Under the pieces are notes generated by a model that saw nothing but the letters and a program-made list of their open reading frames with translations, was not told the DNA's origin and did no database searches. DNA of 64,000 bases from contig CM018052.1 in assembly GCA_008638375.1 (NCBI GenBank), positions 19,265,571 through 19,329,570 on the forward strand, given 5' to 3'. Position numbers and translations under genes: made by a program. Positions 10,776 through 29,150 of this stretch are shown one piece after another (position 1 is the first letter of the stretch; every line of letters starts with the position of its first letter). The DNA comes from Nyssa sinensis. Lineage: Eukaryota > Streptophyta > Magnoliopsida > Cornales > Nyssaceae.

Positions 10776-11914
10776 ATTATACAATCTTTGTGTGTTAGTC
10801 AATTGAGTATTATAGTTAAAGAGAATCTATTTGATCAACTTTTATTTAGATTTGTTCTTGAAAAATCATAGCTAAAATGTGTTGTTTTTTTTATAAAGCA
10901 ATCTCTTATATATGTAGTATTTCTTACAATAAATTGGAGTTTAAAATGGATTTGAAAATTGTGCCACGTTTGGCAAACGACCCAATTTGGAGTTGGGTAT
11001 TTTGCCTTTGTATAAATTCGTTTGAATGACCTTTGTATTTTTAGGAGAAAAACCTTTCTAGAAATTTTAAAACTACAGTTGAAGGGAGGTTGTTTGAACG
11101 AATCGGCCAACAGTTTCCTCTAGAATTTAATTATAAATCATGTTCCAACAAGGTTAGAACAAGCTAGGGGATAAGGTTGAATGACTTAGTTTATGAAAAT
11201 CACGCTGAGGTTATTTGAACGACTTGTCAAACAAAGTCCTATATTTTTAAAAAAATTGCACAACTCAATTCAACTTCGGCCTTCTTGATTTTATTGACAC
11301 CAAATACTTAAAAAATATTTTGTACCTTAAAAAATCAGGTGTTAATTTAATCGAGATAATATAATACACACTTCAACTAATTTAAAACACTTTTCAAAAA
11401 CTCTGTGGGTTTGTGGGCACAGCCAACTTTAGCCAATAAATCAAGTTCAAATTACGTTTTTATCCTCGTGTGTCCAGTTTCATGTATTTGGAATAATGCT
11501 TGTTTGCTTTTTTAGACCACAAAATTTGAGTACTTCGACACACATGCACTTAAACTCAATACAAATTATAACTTTACTTTTGTCAAACAGGATATACCAA
11601 CACACTAAATGACTCGTAGTCTTAACACAATCCATCATCACCTTGGGCCGATTTTCATTACTTGATTTTGTTACAATTTATAGACGATTGCGTGGGTATA
11701 TTTTATATTTTTTTATGCAATTTTATTTTCATTACTTGTAAAATGATTAATAGAATGAAGGCTTTCAATTTTCTTGGTCGAGAGTTGCAGTGAGAAATGG
11801 TCTAAATTTTTTATTAGAATTGTTAAATATTTGTAATTATCACTCCCATGAATAAAATTTTGTTCAGAAACGGAGAGAGAATGTATTTTTTTTTGGTAGA
11901 CTGGAAGTTAAAAC
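9806..11914. other. Intergenic, no gene seen
   Basis: AT-rich DNA without recognised exons. It holds a 49-bp (TC)n microsatellite at 10726-10774. Weak inverted sequences around 10965-11230 (CGTTTGGCAAACGACC and CGACTTGTCAAAC) may be the ends of a decayed MITE. Confidence 0.5.
10726..10774. repeat. (TC)n microsatellite
   Basis: An uninterrupted 49-bp TC dinucleotide run. Confidence 0.95.
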
Positions 11915-14689
11915 TAGGCTTGGCAAAACGGGCGGGTTGGACGGGTTTGGGTGGGTTGTAACCGGGTCGGGTTATAAACGGGTTGAATTCATAATTGACC
12001 TGAATTGATCGGGTCGAATACGGGTCGGGTCAACCCGGATTTGACCCGCTACCTGACTAACAAAATTCATCATGTTTTTCTGTTAAAACATATTAGATTC
12101 TATGAATAAGTAAATTTGATTCTGTATTTAAATTTTTTCAAATTTGATATGTATTTTGAGTTTCCGTTGAAATTTTTTTTTTGAATATTTTGACTTAATA
12201 GTTACAAATCATAGTCCTTTAGAAAGAGAGCAGCAAGGAAGGCCTTGGGTTTTAAAGTCCAGTGATAGAGAAAGAGGTACTGTATTTGGATTTAAGCTTC
12301 TTTATATTTTTTGATTGCATCAGTAACTGTATATACACACATTACTATTTAATAATTACTTACATATGTGTGTATATATACATCGGAAAAAATATTCAGT
12401 CTTATTTTCGATCTATCAGGTTGTTCTGTCGTCCTCTAATTCTAGGGCATGATGATTTAATTTTGTTTTATAATTTATTGTATATGTTAATTTTGTTTTA
12501 TAATTTATTGTATATATTTTAGTATTTTATTTTATTTTTCTAAATGGAGATATAAATATAAATATATATATATGTATATTCTTATATATGTCTATATATT
12601 CTTATATATAAATAGATATATATATATATATATATATTCGTATACTATTTTATTATTTTTCATTCTCAACCCGTCAAATACTCATATTCAATCCGTATTG
12701 ATCCACTAAATTGACGAATTCCTTATTACCCAACCTGTTTATGACCCGCTAACTAAATGGGTGGGTTTGGGCAGGTTAATAGTGGGCAGGTTTGGGCGGG
12801 TTAATTGTCACATCCCGAACCCCACCCTACGCGGATGTCGAGGACGTGACTGCCAGTTGGTCGCGACGCGACCAACCAAAGGCAAATTCTGAACTTTCCG
12901 ACAAATTGCACTCCAACTGTAGGGTCAGATGCAGCGGAATTTAAAACTTTTTCTTTGTGTCACGGGAATGCAACTCACTTATCCATCATAAGTATATGTA
13001 TCACAGAGCAAGACTAAATCCAGTCAGTCAACAATTCTAATTTCAGAGCATATCTAAAATCAAGCATATAACAACATAGCAGATCTAATATCTCTAGAGT
13101 ACCATTTAGTTCCATGAGCCATGTTCCAATATCTAGTGCATGTCAATCAAGTCAGTCGTATCATATTACTTACCTGGATATACGGATTCGATTCACAAGA
13201 ATGTAAGTCTCTACAAATCAGTGCCATCTGATCATTATTTGCAATGCCACTTGGCCTATTCACGTCATGTCATAGTACCTTCTAATCCAATGGAGGTAAT
13301 TCCTGAAAAATGTCAGAATAATGGGGTGAGCTTAAATAAGCCCAGTGAGTAACACAGATTCCCTATCATGGGTTTCAAAACCAGTTTTGTGCTTCCAAGG
13401 CACGTGGATAATTTAATCATTTCAAAATAACAATTTTCTAAATCCATTTCATAAGCAGTCTAGTACATTGGAACAAGATTGTACAAACAGTACAAACGAA
13501 TCGGAACATAACATAACCAATCAGACCAAAACAATAACCATTTCCAATATATCGATCAAGACACAGACACTTCATTAACGGAACGAATCACAGCTGAGAC
13601 TGGGTGGGAACAATAAGTCAATCAAGACAGAGGCATATCATCGACAGCTAAAACATAGCGGATCTGAACAAGACATCAATCAAGACGAAAGCATACCTTC
13701 AATAGCTAGAACATAACAGAACTGAACAAAAACAATATACTAATCAAGACACAAGCACATCATGAACGGAACGAAACATAACGGAACTGAGTAGAAACGA
13801 TATAACAATCAAGTCGGAGACATATCACTAGCGGAACGAATCATGACCGAACTGAACAACGTTTTAATCAAGACAAGGGCATGTCATCACGGGTAGAACA
13901 TAACGGAACTGAACAATACATCAATCCAAACAGACCTATTATCGACCGGCGGTACACAATGGAATCGAGCGTATCAATCAGGGACATAGACATAGCATTA
14001 ACGGATAACACATAACCGAACTGAACGGAATTCCTAATTCAAAGGACACAATCACATCGTGTGAAATGTAGTGCAAGGGCCTACATTAAGTACGTACATT
14101 TAAACAATATAGTATTTAGACAGTATACTATACAAGTAGTACGGTACGACAAAATATCGTTCTTTGCCTATATCACATGGTTAGTTTAATCATTTCGGGA
14201 ATAATGGTTCAATACATCCATTTATCTCAACAGTTCAAAACAGGCAAAACAGTACGGGATGCTAGCACAGGGATCAGGAATATAGTCAATTATTTTAAAA
14301 AGACTAAAACCATGTCATAAGTGATATAGTACGAAAAGGCATGCATTTAAATAATTGCACTTAAATAATTGCATTCAAAACAGATCAATAAATCAAGGGA
14401 CAGTATCAAAACAGTGTCAGAAGTTACTCACAAACTTTTAGGTTTATCTCCTTGCGCAAATAATCTGACAACCTCCAAACATTGTTTCAGGTACATCCTT
14501 GTACATCCTGAATAATCATCATTAATCATAGATAGATCAGAATTCATCCATTCAGGTCTTATTCGTCATCTTAGGTGTCTATCGGATTACCTAAGATAGC
14601 CTAGTAGCCTATCGCCCTTTCATTGGGTCTCACTCGAGGCTATTTCTTTCTTTAATTAGGCTTAGCAGTTATTAGGATTATATCCTAAG

Positions 14690-15870
14690 TCATTTAGACT
14701 TCAATTGTTATCAGTCAAGCACTCATTCAACCTTAGGGGCAAAATGGTAATTTTACCATTTTTGTCCCGGACCCTGTCGTGGTCTTCGGAATAATCTTTA
14801 TATCTTAAGTACAAAGTTCTACGTCCTTTGGACTCCAATCGGTATTAGTTAGGTTCTCATTTTAACCATAGGGGCAAAATGGTAATTTTGCCATTCTTAT
14901 CCCGGACCCTGTTATGGTCCTCAGAATATCCCATATATCGTATATATGAAGTTTTAAGTCTTTTAGACTTTAATCGGTATCAGTTGGGTACTTATTTAGT
15001 CTTAGGGGCAAAATGGTAATTTTGTCATTTTTGCCCGGGACCCTATCATGGTCCTCAGAACGTTCCATATATCTCATGTATAAATTTGTAAGTCCCTTGG
15101 ACTTCATTTGGTATCTGCTTTAGATCGTTGGGACACATCGGTCATTTCTCGTTTTACGTGTTGACTGTCTCGGAGTCTTATTTAGCCCTTCAGTGTTCAT
15201 AATTATCCCTATGATAATTTATCATATCAGTTTGACCTTTATTCGACCTCTACTTGGCACTTACAGTGCTCAGGGGTATTTTGGTCATTTTACGTTTTGT
15301 GTAATTCTGACCCCGATTCGTCATCTAATCAACTATACAGTCTCACCAGTGTCTGGGCTCCTACCGGTATTAGTTTCGTCTCAATCGGACTTTGTTTAGG
15401 TCTCGTACGGTATCAGGGGTAATTTGGTAATTTCATGTGTCGTATTTTTCGGCACGTCGGTTCATAAAATGGACCTCACCATTGGGTCCAGAGCGTCCAA
15501 CATAGTGAAATTGGACTGTCTGTTATGTTTAATCGGCCCTGGGTATCATTAAGGGCAATTCGGTCATTTATACCTACGTGTCTGTATTTTTCGGGACCTC
15601 GGTTCATTAAACGGACCTCACCGTTGAGTTCAGAATGCCCGAGATAGTCAAAATAGGCTATCTTATATTTTTATTTGGGTCTGGGTACCATCAGGGGCAG
15701 TTCGGTCATTTATCATTTACGGGTCTGTATTTTTCGGGACTGTATTTCCAAAATCGGACTGTACCATTGAGTCCAGAATGCTTGAAATAGTGAAAATACA
15801 CTATTTAATCATTAAATTCGGACTTGGTTTGACTTGTTTAAGGTCCAGGGGCATTATAGTAATTATTCCC
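14690..15870. repeat. Degenerate 135-150-bp tandem repeats inside the solo LTR
   Basis: The phrase AGGGGCAAAATGGTAATTTT or a decayed form recurs near 14735, 14870, 15004, 15130, 15270, 15412, 15546, 15690 and 15845. Each copy is followed by a CCCGGACCCT- or TTCGGGAC-like stretch and a GGTCC phrase. The left copies (14690-15070) are best preserved and the right copies are heavily diverged. Confidence 0.75.
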
Positions 15871-17392
15871 TTTTAATAAAATAATTAAATAATTATTTTA
15901 TTATTTTAATTAATTTTTTAGGGGTATAATTGCATAAGATTTTCAAAATCTGGGCCTTAGTGTAATTCTGTCAAACAGTGGGGGTCAGTTTGCAAATCTT
16001 TAAAAGTTCAAAACTGAACCAAAGGGTTCAGTCTCCTTGCAACTGAACCGGTCCGGTTCAGTCCGGTTCTGACCGGTCCTGTTACATTGCTGACGTCACG
16101 ATGACGTCAGCCCTAAAATAATTTAAAAACTAGTTTACTCAAAACGACGTAGCTTTATTAATGCAGTGGCAGTCCCTGGGACAGACACGTGTCCGAGTTG
16201 GCTCGGCCCAACCCATCTCGACTCGATCGACTCGGTCGACTCGGCCGAGTCAACTCCGTCTTCTCCACAAACTGACTCGGTGTTGCCCTATTTTCTGCAG
16301 ATTTTTAGCTTCTATTTCGTGAGTTTTAGGGTACGGTTTTCAACCTGTTTTGATCCCAATCGATTACCAGAATTGAATCCAACCATTTGGCATTCTTTTT
16401 AAGCTTCGAATCAAGCCAAAGTGCTTGATCTAGGTGGGGAATAACCGGACCTGCAACTCGGTTGCAAATCCTTATTTCTCAACCAAATGTTGTGAGATTT
16501 GTTTTAAAATGAACCTTGAGTCATGTGGTTTCAAGTCCCAATCACGAAAATCAGTTTAACGCATCCAAATCACAAATGGTGTTTTGTGACCGAACCTACA
16601 ACTGAGTTGTTGGAGGGGTTGCATGGGGTTTTGGGGTCGCGGGTTGGTGGTTTTGGGACCCTCTCAGTGTCTAGATTAGTTCTAGACCATCAGAACTCGG
16701 TTTTAGGGAGGTCGAATCAGACCTGCTACAGGGAAGCTCTATCCATGGCGGTTTCACTCACGGGTTGGGGTTCTAGGCTATTCCGACCCTTCCAGTTAAT
16801 TATATAACCATCCCAAGCTCACAGTAACTCAAATATGTGGTTTATATCGACTGAAAATAGCAAGAGAATTTCTTAACAGAAATTACAAATTTCGGATTTT
16901 TACCTTCAAAAATCAGACCCTCTTAGGTTCGGTTGTGGTTTCATGCATGCTGCTCCAGTGCAGTCGTGCCCCTCAGTCTAGCCACATTGTGCACAGCTCT
17001 CCTCCTTTGTGTATCACATGAAGACACACACAATGGTCAACACACCTCATGGCCTCACATGGACTCTCTCTCTCAACCCATTCTCTTCTACCCGAGCACC
17101 CACACACACAGAGAATTGTTCTCCAATTCTGAGACACACAAGAACTCATATATGTATATAATACATATAGACACATATGCATTTTTATATGCTTGTTGAT
17201 TTGATGTGCATGCTTCTCCATTGGTGGAGAGAATGGCCCAATCAGATTATATATATATATAGATATATATATATATATAACATATATTATATATCATATA
17301 TGGTTGCATGAAGTCCCATTGGCCCAATTTGAGGTGGAGCCTTGGGCAATTTGAGTATATATACAATTTAGTTGTATATATGTGCACAAGGA

Positions 17393-17471
17393 TATGGCAG
17401 CCAAGTTGGTAAGCTTTTTGAGAAAAATTCATTCCCTCCATAGGTCAAGGGTTCAATTCCCCTTGACCACC
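17393..17471 (+). ncRNA. tRNA-like / SINE-like sequence with A and B boxes (remnant)
   Basis: TGGCAGCCAAGTTGG (17395-17409) resembles a pol III A box and GGGTTCAATTCC (17449-17460) a B box. GGTCAAGG (17443-17450) and CCTTGACC (17461-17468) form a T-arm-like stem. No full cloverleaf was found, and it sits in a repeat, so a tRNA-derived SINE remnant or tRNA relic is more likely than a working tRNA. Confidence 0.45.
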
Positions 17472-18030
17472 AATTTGGTCATTTTTCCACAATTTGGGCT
17501 AAGGCCCTGTTTGGCTGCGCATTAATTTAGTTTCTGATGTTTGCCTCATAACTTTCATTCCGTAACTCCTTTTTCGATACAGTTTCTTCCGGTTAGTTCC
17601 TATTTTCGTTATCTTCAATGTCAGAGGTTCCGTGTCATTTATTAGTCATTCGGAATTTCCGTAGTTAATTAATTCGAATTCCGTCAGTGTTAAATTGACA
17701 CTATTTCACCTAATTAATTGGTAATTAGGTTCGGGTATTATACCCTATTCCCGAACATGTTTTAATTGTTCTATTGGTTTAGTGTGACCACCGGGAGATT
17801 AAGGTTAATTTCCTTAATTATTCCCTAAGCCGGTACTAATTAATAATTAATTATTTAATTATTAATTATACAAAGTCGGGGTGTTACATTAATAGTGGGC
17901 GGGTTTGAGCAGATTTGAGCGGGTTGATGGATTTGGATAACATTTGCCACCTCTAATTAAAACCAAGAACAAAAAGCGAAAAGAAGAATAGAAGAAAAAA
18001 AAAAAAAACAAAAACAAAAGAAGAGAACAA

Positions 18031-19037
18031 CTAAGGAGCTCTCTCATGGAACACGGCGGAAATATCCGTAAGCATGAGGAGATAAGTGCCTGGGATAGCG
18101 CTCTCCTTTAACACCAACTTTTCCTTTTGGTTCACACCCACATTGGCAAGGAAGTCCACACATGCATTTGCCTCTCGATATACATTGGGGAACACATAGT
18201 TTTGCAAGATCTCTGAATAGGCTTTGTAATCTTCAATCAGAGTTAATCTTGACAAAACCTTTGTCAAGGAATTGCCAATTGATCATTTTGGTTTCTTTCT
18301 CCTTTCCTGCATGGGAGCAAAGAAATGAATCATTGAAGTCCTTGGCAAGGCTGCAAATCTGGTTTATGAGGAAAAGGAGGATAGTAATCTTCTTTTCACA
18401 CTCCCACTTATTCCTATCTTTCCAGATTTCCCAAATAGTCGCCATGAAAACCTTACCCCAAGAGATGCTCCTACTTATAGTAGAAAGCGAAGTGGAATTA
18501 TTTTTAATCCATACCTCCTGCGGTTCCTGAAAAAAACAAAACCATTTATCAAGAGGCAGGAGCAACTTCCAAACCTGAGAAGCCTTACCACAATCACGCA
18601 GGCAATAAAGAGTTGTTTCCCTAAGAGAGTTGCATCGGGGGCATAGCGGGTCCACCGACATTCCTCTCTTACTTTTCAAATCATTTGTTGGAATGCAACC
18701 TCTAGCCACTTTCCAAATAAACATTTTTATATTTTGGCTAGCAACTTCCAGATTCAATTGTAAGACATGAGATTACCTTGGATTTAATAAACTTATAGGC
18801 AGACCTGGATGAGCAAGTCTCGTGATTGTCATACCAAATTTTTTTGTCCTCAAGATTGGACTCGCTAGCAATAGGGATGGCCTTAATTTCGCGGGCAATG
18901 TAGAGAGGAATATGGGATTTCACTCTTGAAAGATCCCAAGAACGTGAATAAGAAATTACCTGATTAACAGTCAAGTCAAGTTCCTCAAGGATGGGCGGGT
19001 GTCCAGACGGTCTATTATTGGGCCCTCCCCCACCCAC
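18031..19037 (-). pseudogene. LINE ORF2 3' fragment: zf-RVT and partial RNase H
   Basis: Three minus-strand frames join into one decayed LINE C-terminus. 19037-18738 reads WDLSRVKSHIPLYIAREIK and KIWYDNHETCSSRSAYKFIK, the segment before the zinc domain. 18757-18233 reads MFIWKVARGCIPTNDLK, CPRCNSLRETTLYCLRDC (the zf-RVT cysteine motif), WEIWKDRNKWECEKK and FLDKGFVKINSD, the start of an RNase H domain. 18267-18031 reads LTLIEDYKAYSEI and NVYREANACVDFLANVG, the RNase H C-terminal part. The middle of RNase H is missing, and frames change at about 18750 and 18250. No reverse transcriptase core or poly(A) tail is present. Confidence 0.8.
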
Positions 19038-20115
19038 AAAGAGAATGTAATTGTTGTAATTAGTTTAATCGTTTTGCAACTGTATTTCAAATCACTTTCT
19101 ATTCTGCTTAGATTATATTTGTTTCATGGAAGAAAGTGAACCCCGCATTAAAGCATTCGTCACTTATGTTTTGTTATGAAAAGAAGTGTTAGCGTCAATC
19201 ACGAATGTTTAATATTTGTGATTTAATTGACGCGTGCAATACACGTGCGCGCGTTGTTGCTTGTGAAATTAACGCATATAATACACGGATCAATTAGATC
19301 ATGAGTACAATCACTCACGACTAACGCTAACATTTCTCTTGTTATAAATGTTCTTGGTTTATTTGATTAATTTTAATAATATTGTGAAAGTAACACACAT
19401 ATCATAAATCTAGTAAACCATTCTTAAAATTTATCTACTTTTATTATATTATTCCTAGAAGTAATTCTAATATAATTAATATTTTTATTAATTAAGAAAT
19501 TTATAAGAAATTGATTTTGTGCAATAAAATTTCATATTTGGTAATTAATTATTTTAATAATATTTTTAAAAAGATTAACTTTGTTTCTTAACAAACCAAT
19601 CTTGTTACGTATATGTTAATAAAATATGATTTTGGACAAAGAATGCTTAGTGAAACTTAGAATTGAAAGGTAGTATGTTGCTCTTAAAAGGTACACTCGT
19701 CCGGTTATAAAGCATAATTTTGGCCGAAATCATCATTTCATTAGACACTATTATAGCATTTTGGATTTTTTACAAAATTGAGGGCATTTTCCATAATTTT
19801 AATTAGATGGAAGCATCTTACATTTCCATGCTTAATGATTAATTAACAAAAATGATATATTTTTTGACAATTAAAACAGAAAAAATATTAATATAATTTT
19901 TCAAATTATGAATGATTCATGTATAATATCAATAAATTCCAGGAATGTTAACGTAATTTTACCTATTAGCATGATTAATATTCTACGAACTCTACATCTT
20001 ATAATAGGCGTCTAAGATTAAAAATCTATCAAGTAGGGTTGCCTTTTAAGAATTTAGAAAAAATTAGGGATGTTTATTTAATTTTGTATTCTAAGTCTGC
20101 AGTGTGTACACTGTA
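19038..20115. other. Intergenic, upstream of the uS11 gene
   Basis: AT-rich DNA with no recognised exon or repeat ends. It holds repeated ACACG/CGTGCGCGCG-type sequence around 19230-19290. It may contain distal promoter elements of the ribosomal protein gene, but none could be assigned. Confidence 0.5.
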
Positions 20116-20233
20116 AAACCCTAGTCCATCTTTTCATATAAAAGGCAGTTGAAATAAGGGTTTCTCTCCTCCTAGGGTTATCGAAGCTGTCCACGACCCG
20201 TCTCTCTCAGTCTCTCTTTAACAGTTCGAAACC
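20116..20233 (+). promoter_or_regulatory. uS11 core promoter: telo box, TATA box, pyrimidine-rich leader
   Basis: AAACCCTAG (20116-20124) is a telo box, an element typical of plant ribosomal protein promoters. TATAAAA (20137-20143) is a TATA box. CTAGGGTTAT near 20172-20181 is an inverted telo-like motif and TTTCTCTCCTCC just before it is a pyrimidine-rich stretch as seen near starts of translation-related genes. The start site is probably about 30 bases after the TATA box, giving a leader of roughly 60-70 nt. All motifs are seen; their function is inferred. Confidence 0.75.
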
Positions 20234-26008
<5,775 letters not shown>

Positions 26009-27150
26009 GCTTTCTTTTATTATCCAAGTAAGAACTGGGGTCTTTTTGGTTGTTGCTGGATTTCTTACTAGAACCAATCAGAATGGTGTTTTGCTTTGAG
26101 GCTGAGTTGAAGCTAGTCTTATTTGTTAAAACTTCTATATAATTTTTGAGATTGGCTTGGCCAACAATTTCTTTGAGTTTAATGTGGTTTGTCGAAAATA
26201 GAAGTTTGTGAGACAATCTATGGTATCTGTGTTTCTGACTCTTCAAATATATGTGGGAATAATGATGCATTTTGTATTCCACGAGGGTGTTTGAATTGGT
26301 ATTGGAAAGGTTCAGTTGCATTCATTTGTTGTCAAAGTTTCAACGAGTGAAGCTAGTTAACGGTTGAGGGTGGGCTCGCGTCATTGCCACCGCTCCCAAT
26401 ACCTGTGTAATAATGCTGCATGCATGAAGTGTATTGTGGCTAGCTCATTTTGTTCACGATTTAATCATTTGTTTGGGTGCATTGCCTATCAACTTTTAGC
26501 CCCAAATCAATTGTAGGTATGCAAATGCAAATCATTTGGTAAACCTACGGTTAATTGGTCTCAAGTCTTTTTAAAAGATGGTTAATTATTATAAAGTTTG
26601 GGAATTTGGTGAAGGACAATTAATTTTTCTTTTTTAGGTTGAAATTTGTTTCTTATGAATTGACATTAAATAATTTTTACATATGGTAATGATACTCTTA
26701 ATATAATTTAATCCTACAAGCATAATTTCTTTTCCTATTTTTTTTTTCTAAAACTAATTTCATTTTTCTCATCTTCCTCTCTCAATCTCTCTCTTCTCCT
26801 CCTCCACCATTGACCACCCATCACCGTTTTCCAACCTTGCAAGTTTCTCCACCCACTATTGTCAGAGGTGTGATTGTCTTCACCATGCAACAATGGCTCC
26901 TCCATTAGTCACAACCCATGACGAACAAAATATGTTGAAGATTAAAACAACCATTAGTCACAACCCATGACGAACAAAATATGTTGAAGATTAAAATAAG
27001 GGAAGCCGCACATGAGTTATTCAATGGTCTTCATATTGATCTCCATCAGCTCCTACCCACCCTACAAGAACTTTGGATCTTTAGTAAATGTTCTTCTATC
27101 TGAAGAATGTTTGTCATTTTGTGATCTAAAGAGAACTTGATGTTTGTGTG

Positions 27151-27191
<41 letters not shown>

Positions 27192-28744
27192 CTATCTGTG
27201 TGTGTTGTGGGGGTGGGGGTGGGGGCGGGGGGACGATTGGGTGAGATAGAAAGTGATGTGAAAGAGGAAAAGTTCATATTTCATTTTCTTTTTCATTTTC
27301 ATTTTGTTGTTTTATTGGCTAGGGGTATGTTTGTCTTATCTTTGATTTATGGTAGAGGTTATTACTGAGAAAGTAACAAGATTCTAAAATTAGAATTAGG
27401 AAGAAAGAGTTATAAATCGTTGGTTTCAAGTAAAAGTTAGAAATCATAAATTACAACCAAAACAAAACATGAGTTGTTTTTTTCCAGGTATGTATAAAAT
27501 GGACAAGTTTTTTTTTTTTTTTTTTTCTCTATCTTAATTATTACACAGTGGTTTCCCTGCTTTCACTTTGGGGGTGGGCAGTTGACAAATGTAGTAAATA
27601 TATTTGATTTGCTCCCAATTATCACATTTTTGTGAAAGTATAAAATTTTACACTTTAAAGATAGTGTGAATTTTTAGTCTTTCATGCTTTATGTACAGAT
27701 TTTATTTATTTGTAAATTTTCACAGCCTTAAAGTCAATTTTGAGAATTTAATATGTAGCCAAAAGTTCAATAAAACTAATACTAATTGAAAAGTTTCTCA
27801 TTTTTTAAGAATAAGTAAAATTCTACGAAAAGTGTAAATATTTGCACTTTAACTGGAACGAAGTTTTTCACTAAAAAGTGTAAAGTTTAACACTTTTATT
27901 GAGTTAAAATTTTACAGTTTTGGATTGATTTTTTTCTTTCAAAATTTTATATGCAATATGAATATTGTTTGATAGATCTTGACTTTTAGAGTCCAAATAT
28001 AAAAAACTTATTAAAAACAGGTATATAATTTATAAGTTATTGAATTTTGAAATCTCAAAAAACTTTTTAAACAATGTGACACCATTCACGAGCCTAACAA
28101 TCGGAAGAGATGAACTAACTAAAAATGCAAGGGTATTTTAATCCTTGAAGCTTTGAAGGATTTGGTGGATTACTAATTTTAAGTTGGAACTTGATGCTAA
28201 ATTTTATATTTTTGGTGGACTTCTAACTAACGAACCCTATTTAGAAAGCTACAATCGAAATTTGAGATGATTAGAAGGCATACAGAGTTCGACCATTTGA
28301 AAAAAAGAAAAGAAAAAGAAAAGTGACGATGTGACATGCACAATTAGTATTTCTCCATTAATTCAGTGTGTATAGAAGTGTGAAAATAAAATCAAAAAAC
28401 CTATTATCTTCTCATGCTAAAGCTTTTGATCCGGTACCTAGCTTAAGGTGGCAGACCATAAAACTCATGGATAAAGGAAGAGATAACAAATCTAGTAATT
28501 TGTTTCAATATTTATTTTAAACATTAAATGTGATTTTAAGAATTTTCTAATTGATTCGCGAATAATTAAGAAATCAAAATTCTAATTTGTTTGAACTTTT
28601 TATGGAATTCACCAATTTATGCCCAAAAAAATATTAAATAAAAAGAGTTGCAAGTTAAAGTTAAAATTTGAAAGACATGTTTTGACTGAGGCTCAATTTT
28701 TCGAGCAAATATAATAGTTAGTATTCTCGAATTATGCACATCTT
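26009..28744. other. uS11 3' region and intergenic DNA, no further gene seen
   Basis: The first roughly 300 bases are presumably the uS11 3' UTR. Beyond it there is no recognisable exon. It holds a 49-bp tandem duplication (26902-26999), a (TA)n run (about 27157-27188), G-rich DNA (about 27208-27232), a poly(T) tract near 27508, and AT-rich DNA with repeated AGTGTAAA/TTTACACT motifs (27640-27910) that may be a decayed MITE. Confidence 0.5.
26902..26999 (+). repeat. 49-bp perfect-spaced tandem duplication
   Basis: Two adjacent 49-bp copies beginning CCATTAGTCACAACCCATGA at 26902 and 26951, with a single visible difference near the end (AAAACAA versus AAAATAA). This is recent compared with the surrounding repeats. 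Confidence 0.85.
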
Positions 28745-29150
28745 CTAAGTGTAACACCTGAAGCCCACTAGCTGCCCATTAAGCGGATATCTTAGGGGCT
28801 TCTCTTTTAAGTGTAAGACCCCCAAGCCCACTAACTACCCATTAAGCGGATACTCTAGGGCCTCTATCCTTTGAGAATTGTCTATGATACTAGGAAAGTA
28901 ATGCATCGACTTTGATACCAGAAATGTAATGCTGCAAGCCCACTGTCTCAACAACCTAGAACCCACAATATTATGGCTCAAAAGCTTAAGCCTAATATGT
29001 TCATAGCAAGACTTGTGGTGTATTATATACCAATCATACTACTCCCTGCCCAATCGATATGGACAACCCTTAGGACCACACGTCCTCATGGGGTAGACCT
29101 CGATTTTCAATGGGCAGACACTTTACAAGCCTCTACCTTCTAGCAATCGA
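28745..29150. repeat. Repeat of the GATGTGGGAT/TGATACCAG type, left part
   Basis: Holds two diverged roughly 60-bp copies (GCCCACTA...CCATTAAGCGGATA at about 28766 and 28827). A longer phrase with GATACCAGAAATGTAATGC and TTGTGGTGTATTATATACCA recurs at 31266-31400. The copies on both sides of the solo LTR at 29151-31149 suggest a dispersed retroelement-like repeat, family unknown. Confidence 0.45.

Larger units (their letters stand above)
12806..17888. mobile_element. 5.1-kb solo LTR (or LTR-like insertion)
   Basis: Seen: the block starts TGTCACATCCCGA, ends with a sequence whose reverse complement is TGTAACACCCCGA (11/13), and is flanked by perfect 5-bp duplications TTAAT (12801-12805, 17889-17893). 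TG...CA ends plus a 5-bp duplication indicate LTR integration. The first part is not repeated near the right end, so this is not a two-LTR element. No gag or pol domain is seen. It lies inside the hAT-like MITE, so it is the younger insertion. At 5,083 bp it would be a very long LTR, as in some Ty3/gypsy lineages. Family not determined. Confidence 0.7.
11915..17955. mobile_element. hAT-like MITE with GGGTCGGGT-rich ends, split by a solo LTR
   Basis: Seen: the left end TAGGCTTGGCAAAACGGG and the right end (reverse complement TAGAGGTGGCAAATG) form an imperfect TIR. Flanks are GTTAAAAC (11907-11914) and ATTAAAAC (17956-17963), a 7/8 match to an 8-bp duplication. The ends are rich in GGGTTGGACGGGTTTGGG and ACCCGCTA motifs, typical of a common plant hAT-like non-autonomous repeat. 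Without the insert at 12806-17888 the element would be about 960 bp. TA-rich microsatellites lie at about 12555-12640. Confidence 0.65.

Noticed and set aside
10641..10871. 76-codon frame across the TC microsatellite
   Set aside because: The open frame is a by-product of the Leu-Ser coding dinucleotide repeat.
16166..16807. Open frames inside the 5.1-kb solo LTR
   Set aside because: Short, with no family resemblance and inside an LTR; GC-richer sequence alone explains the openness.
17393..17471. Functional tRNA gene
   Set aside because: The A and B boxes and T-arm are suggestive, but no complete acceptor and anticodon stems could be drawn.
12806..17888. Complete LTR retrotransposon with two LTRs
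   Set aside because: The opening sequence is not repeated before the right end and no pol domain is visible.
18162..18530. 122-codon plus-strand frame
   Set aside because: Antisense shadow of the LINE zf-RVT/RNase H reading on the minus strand.
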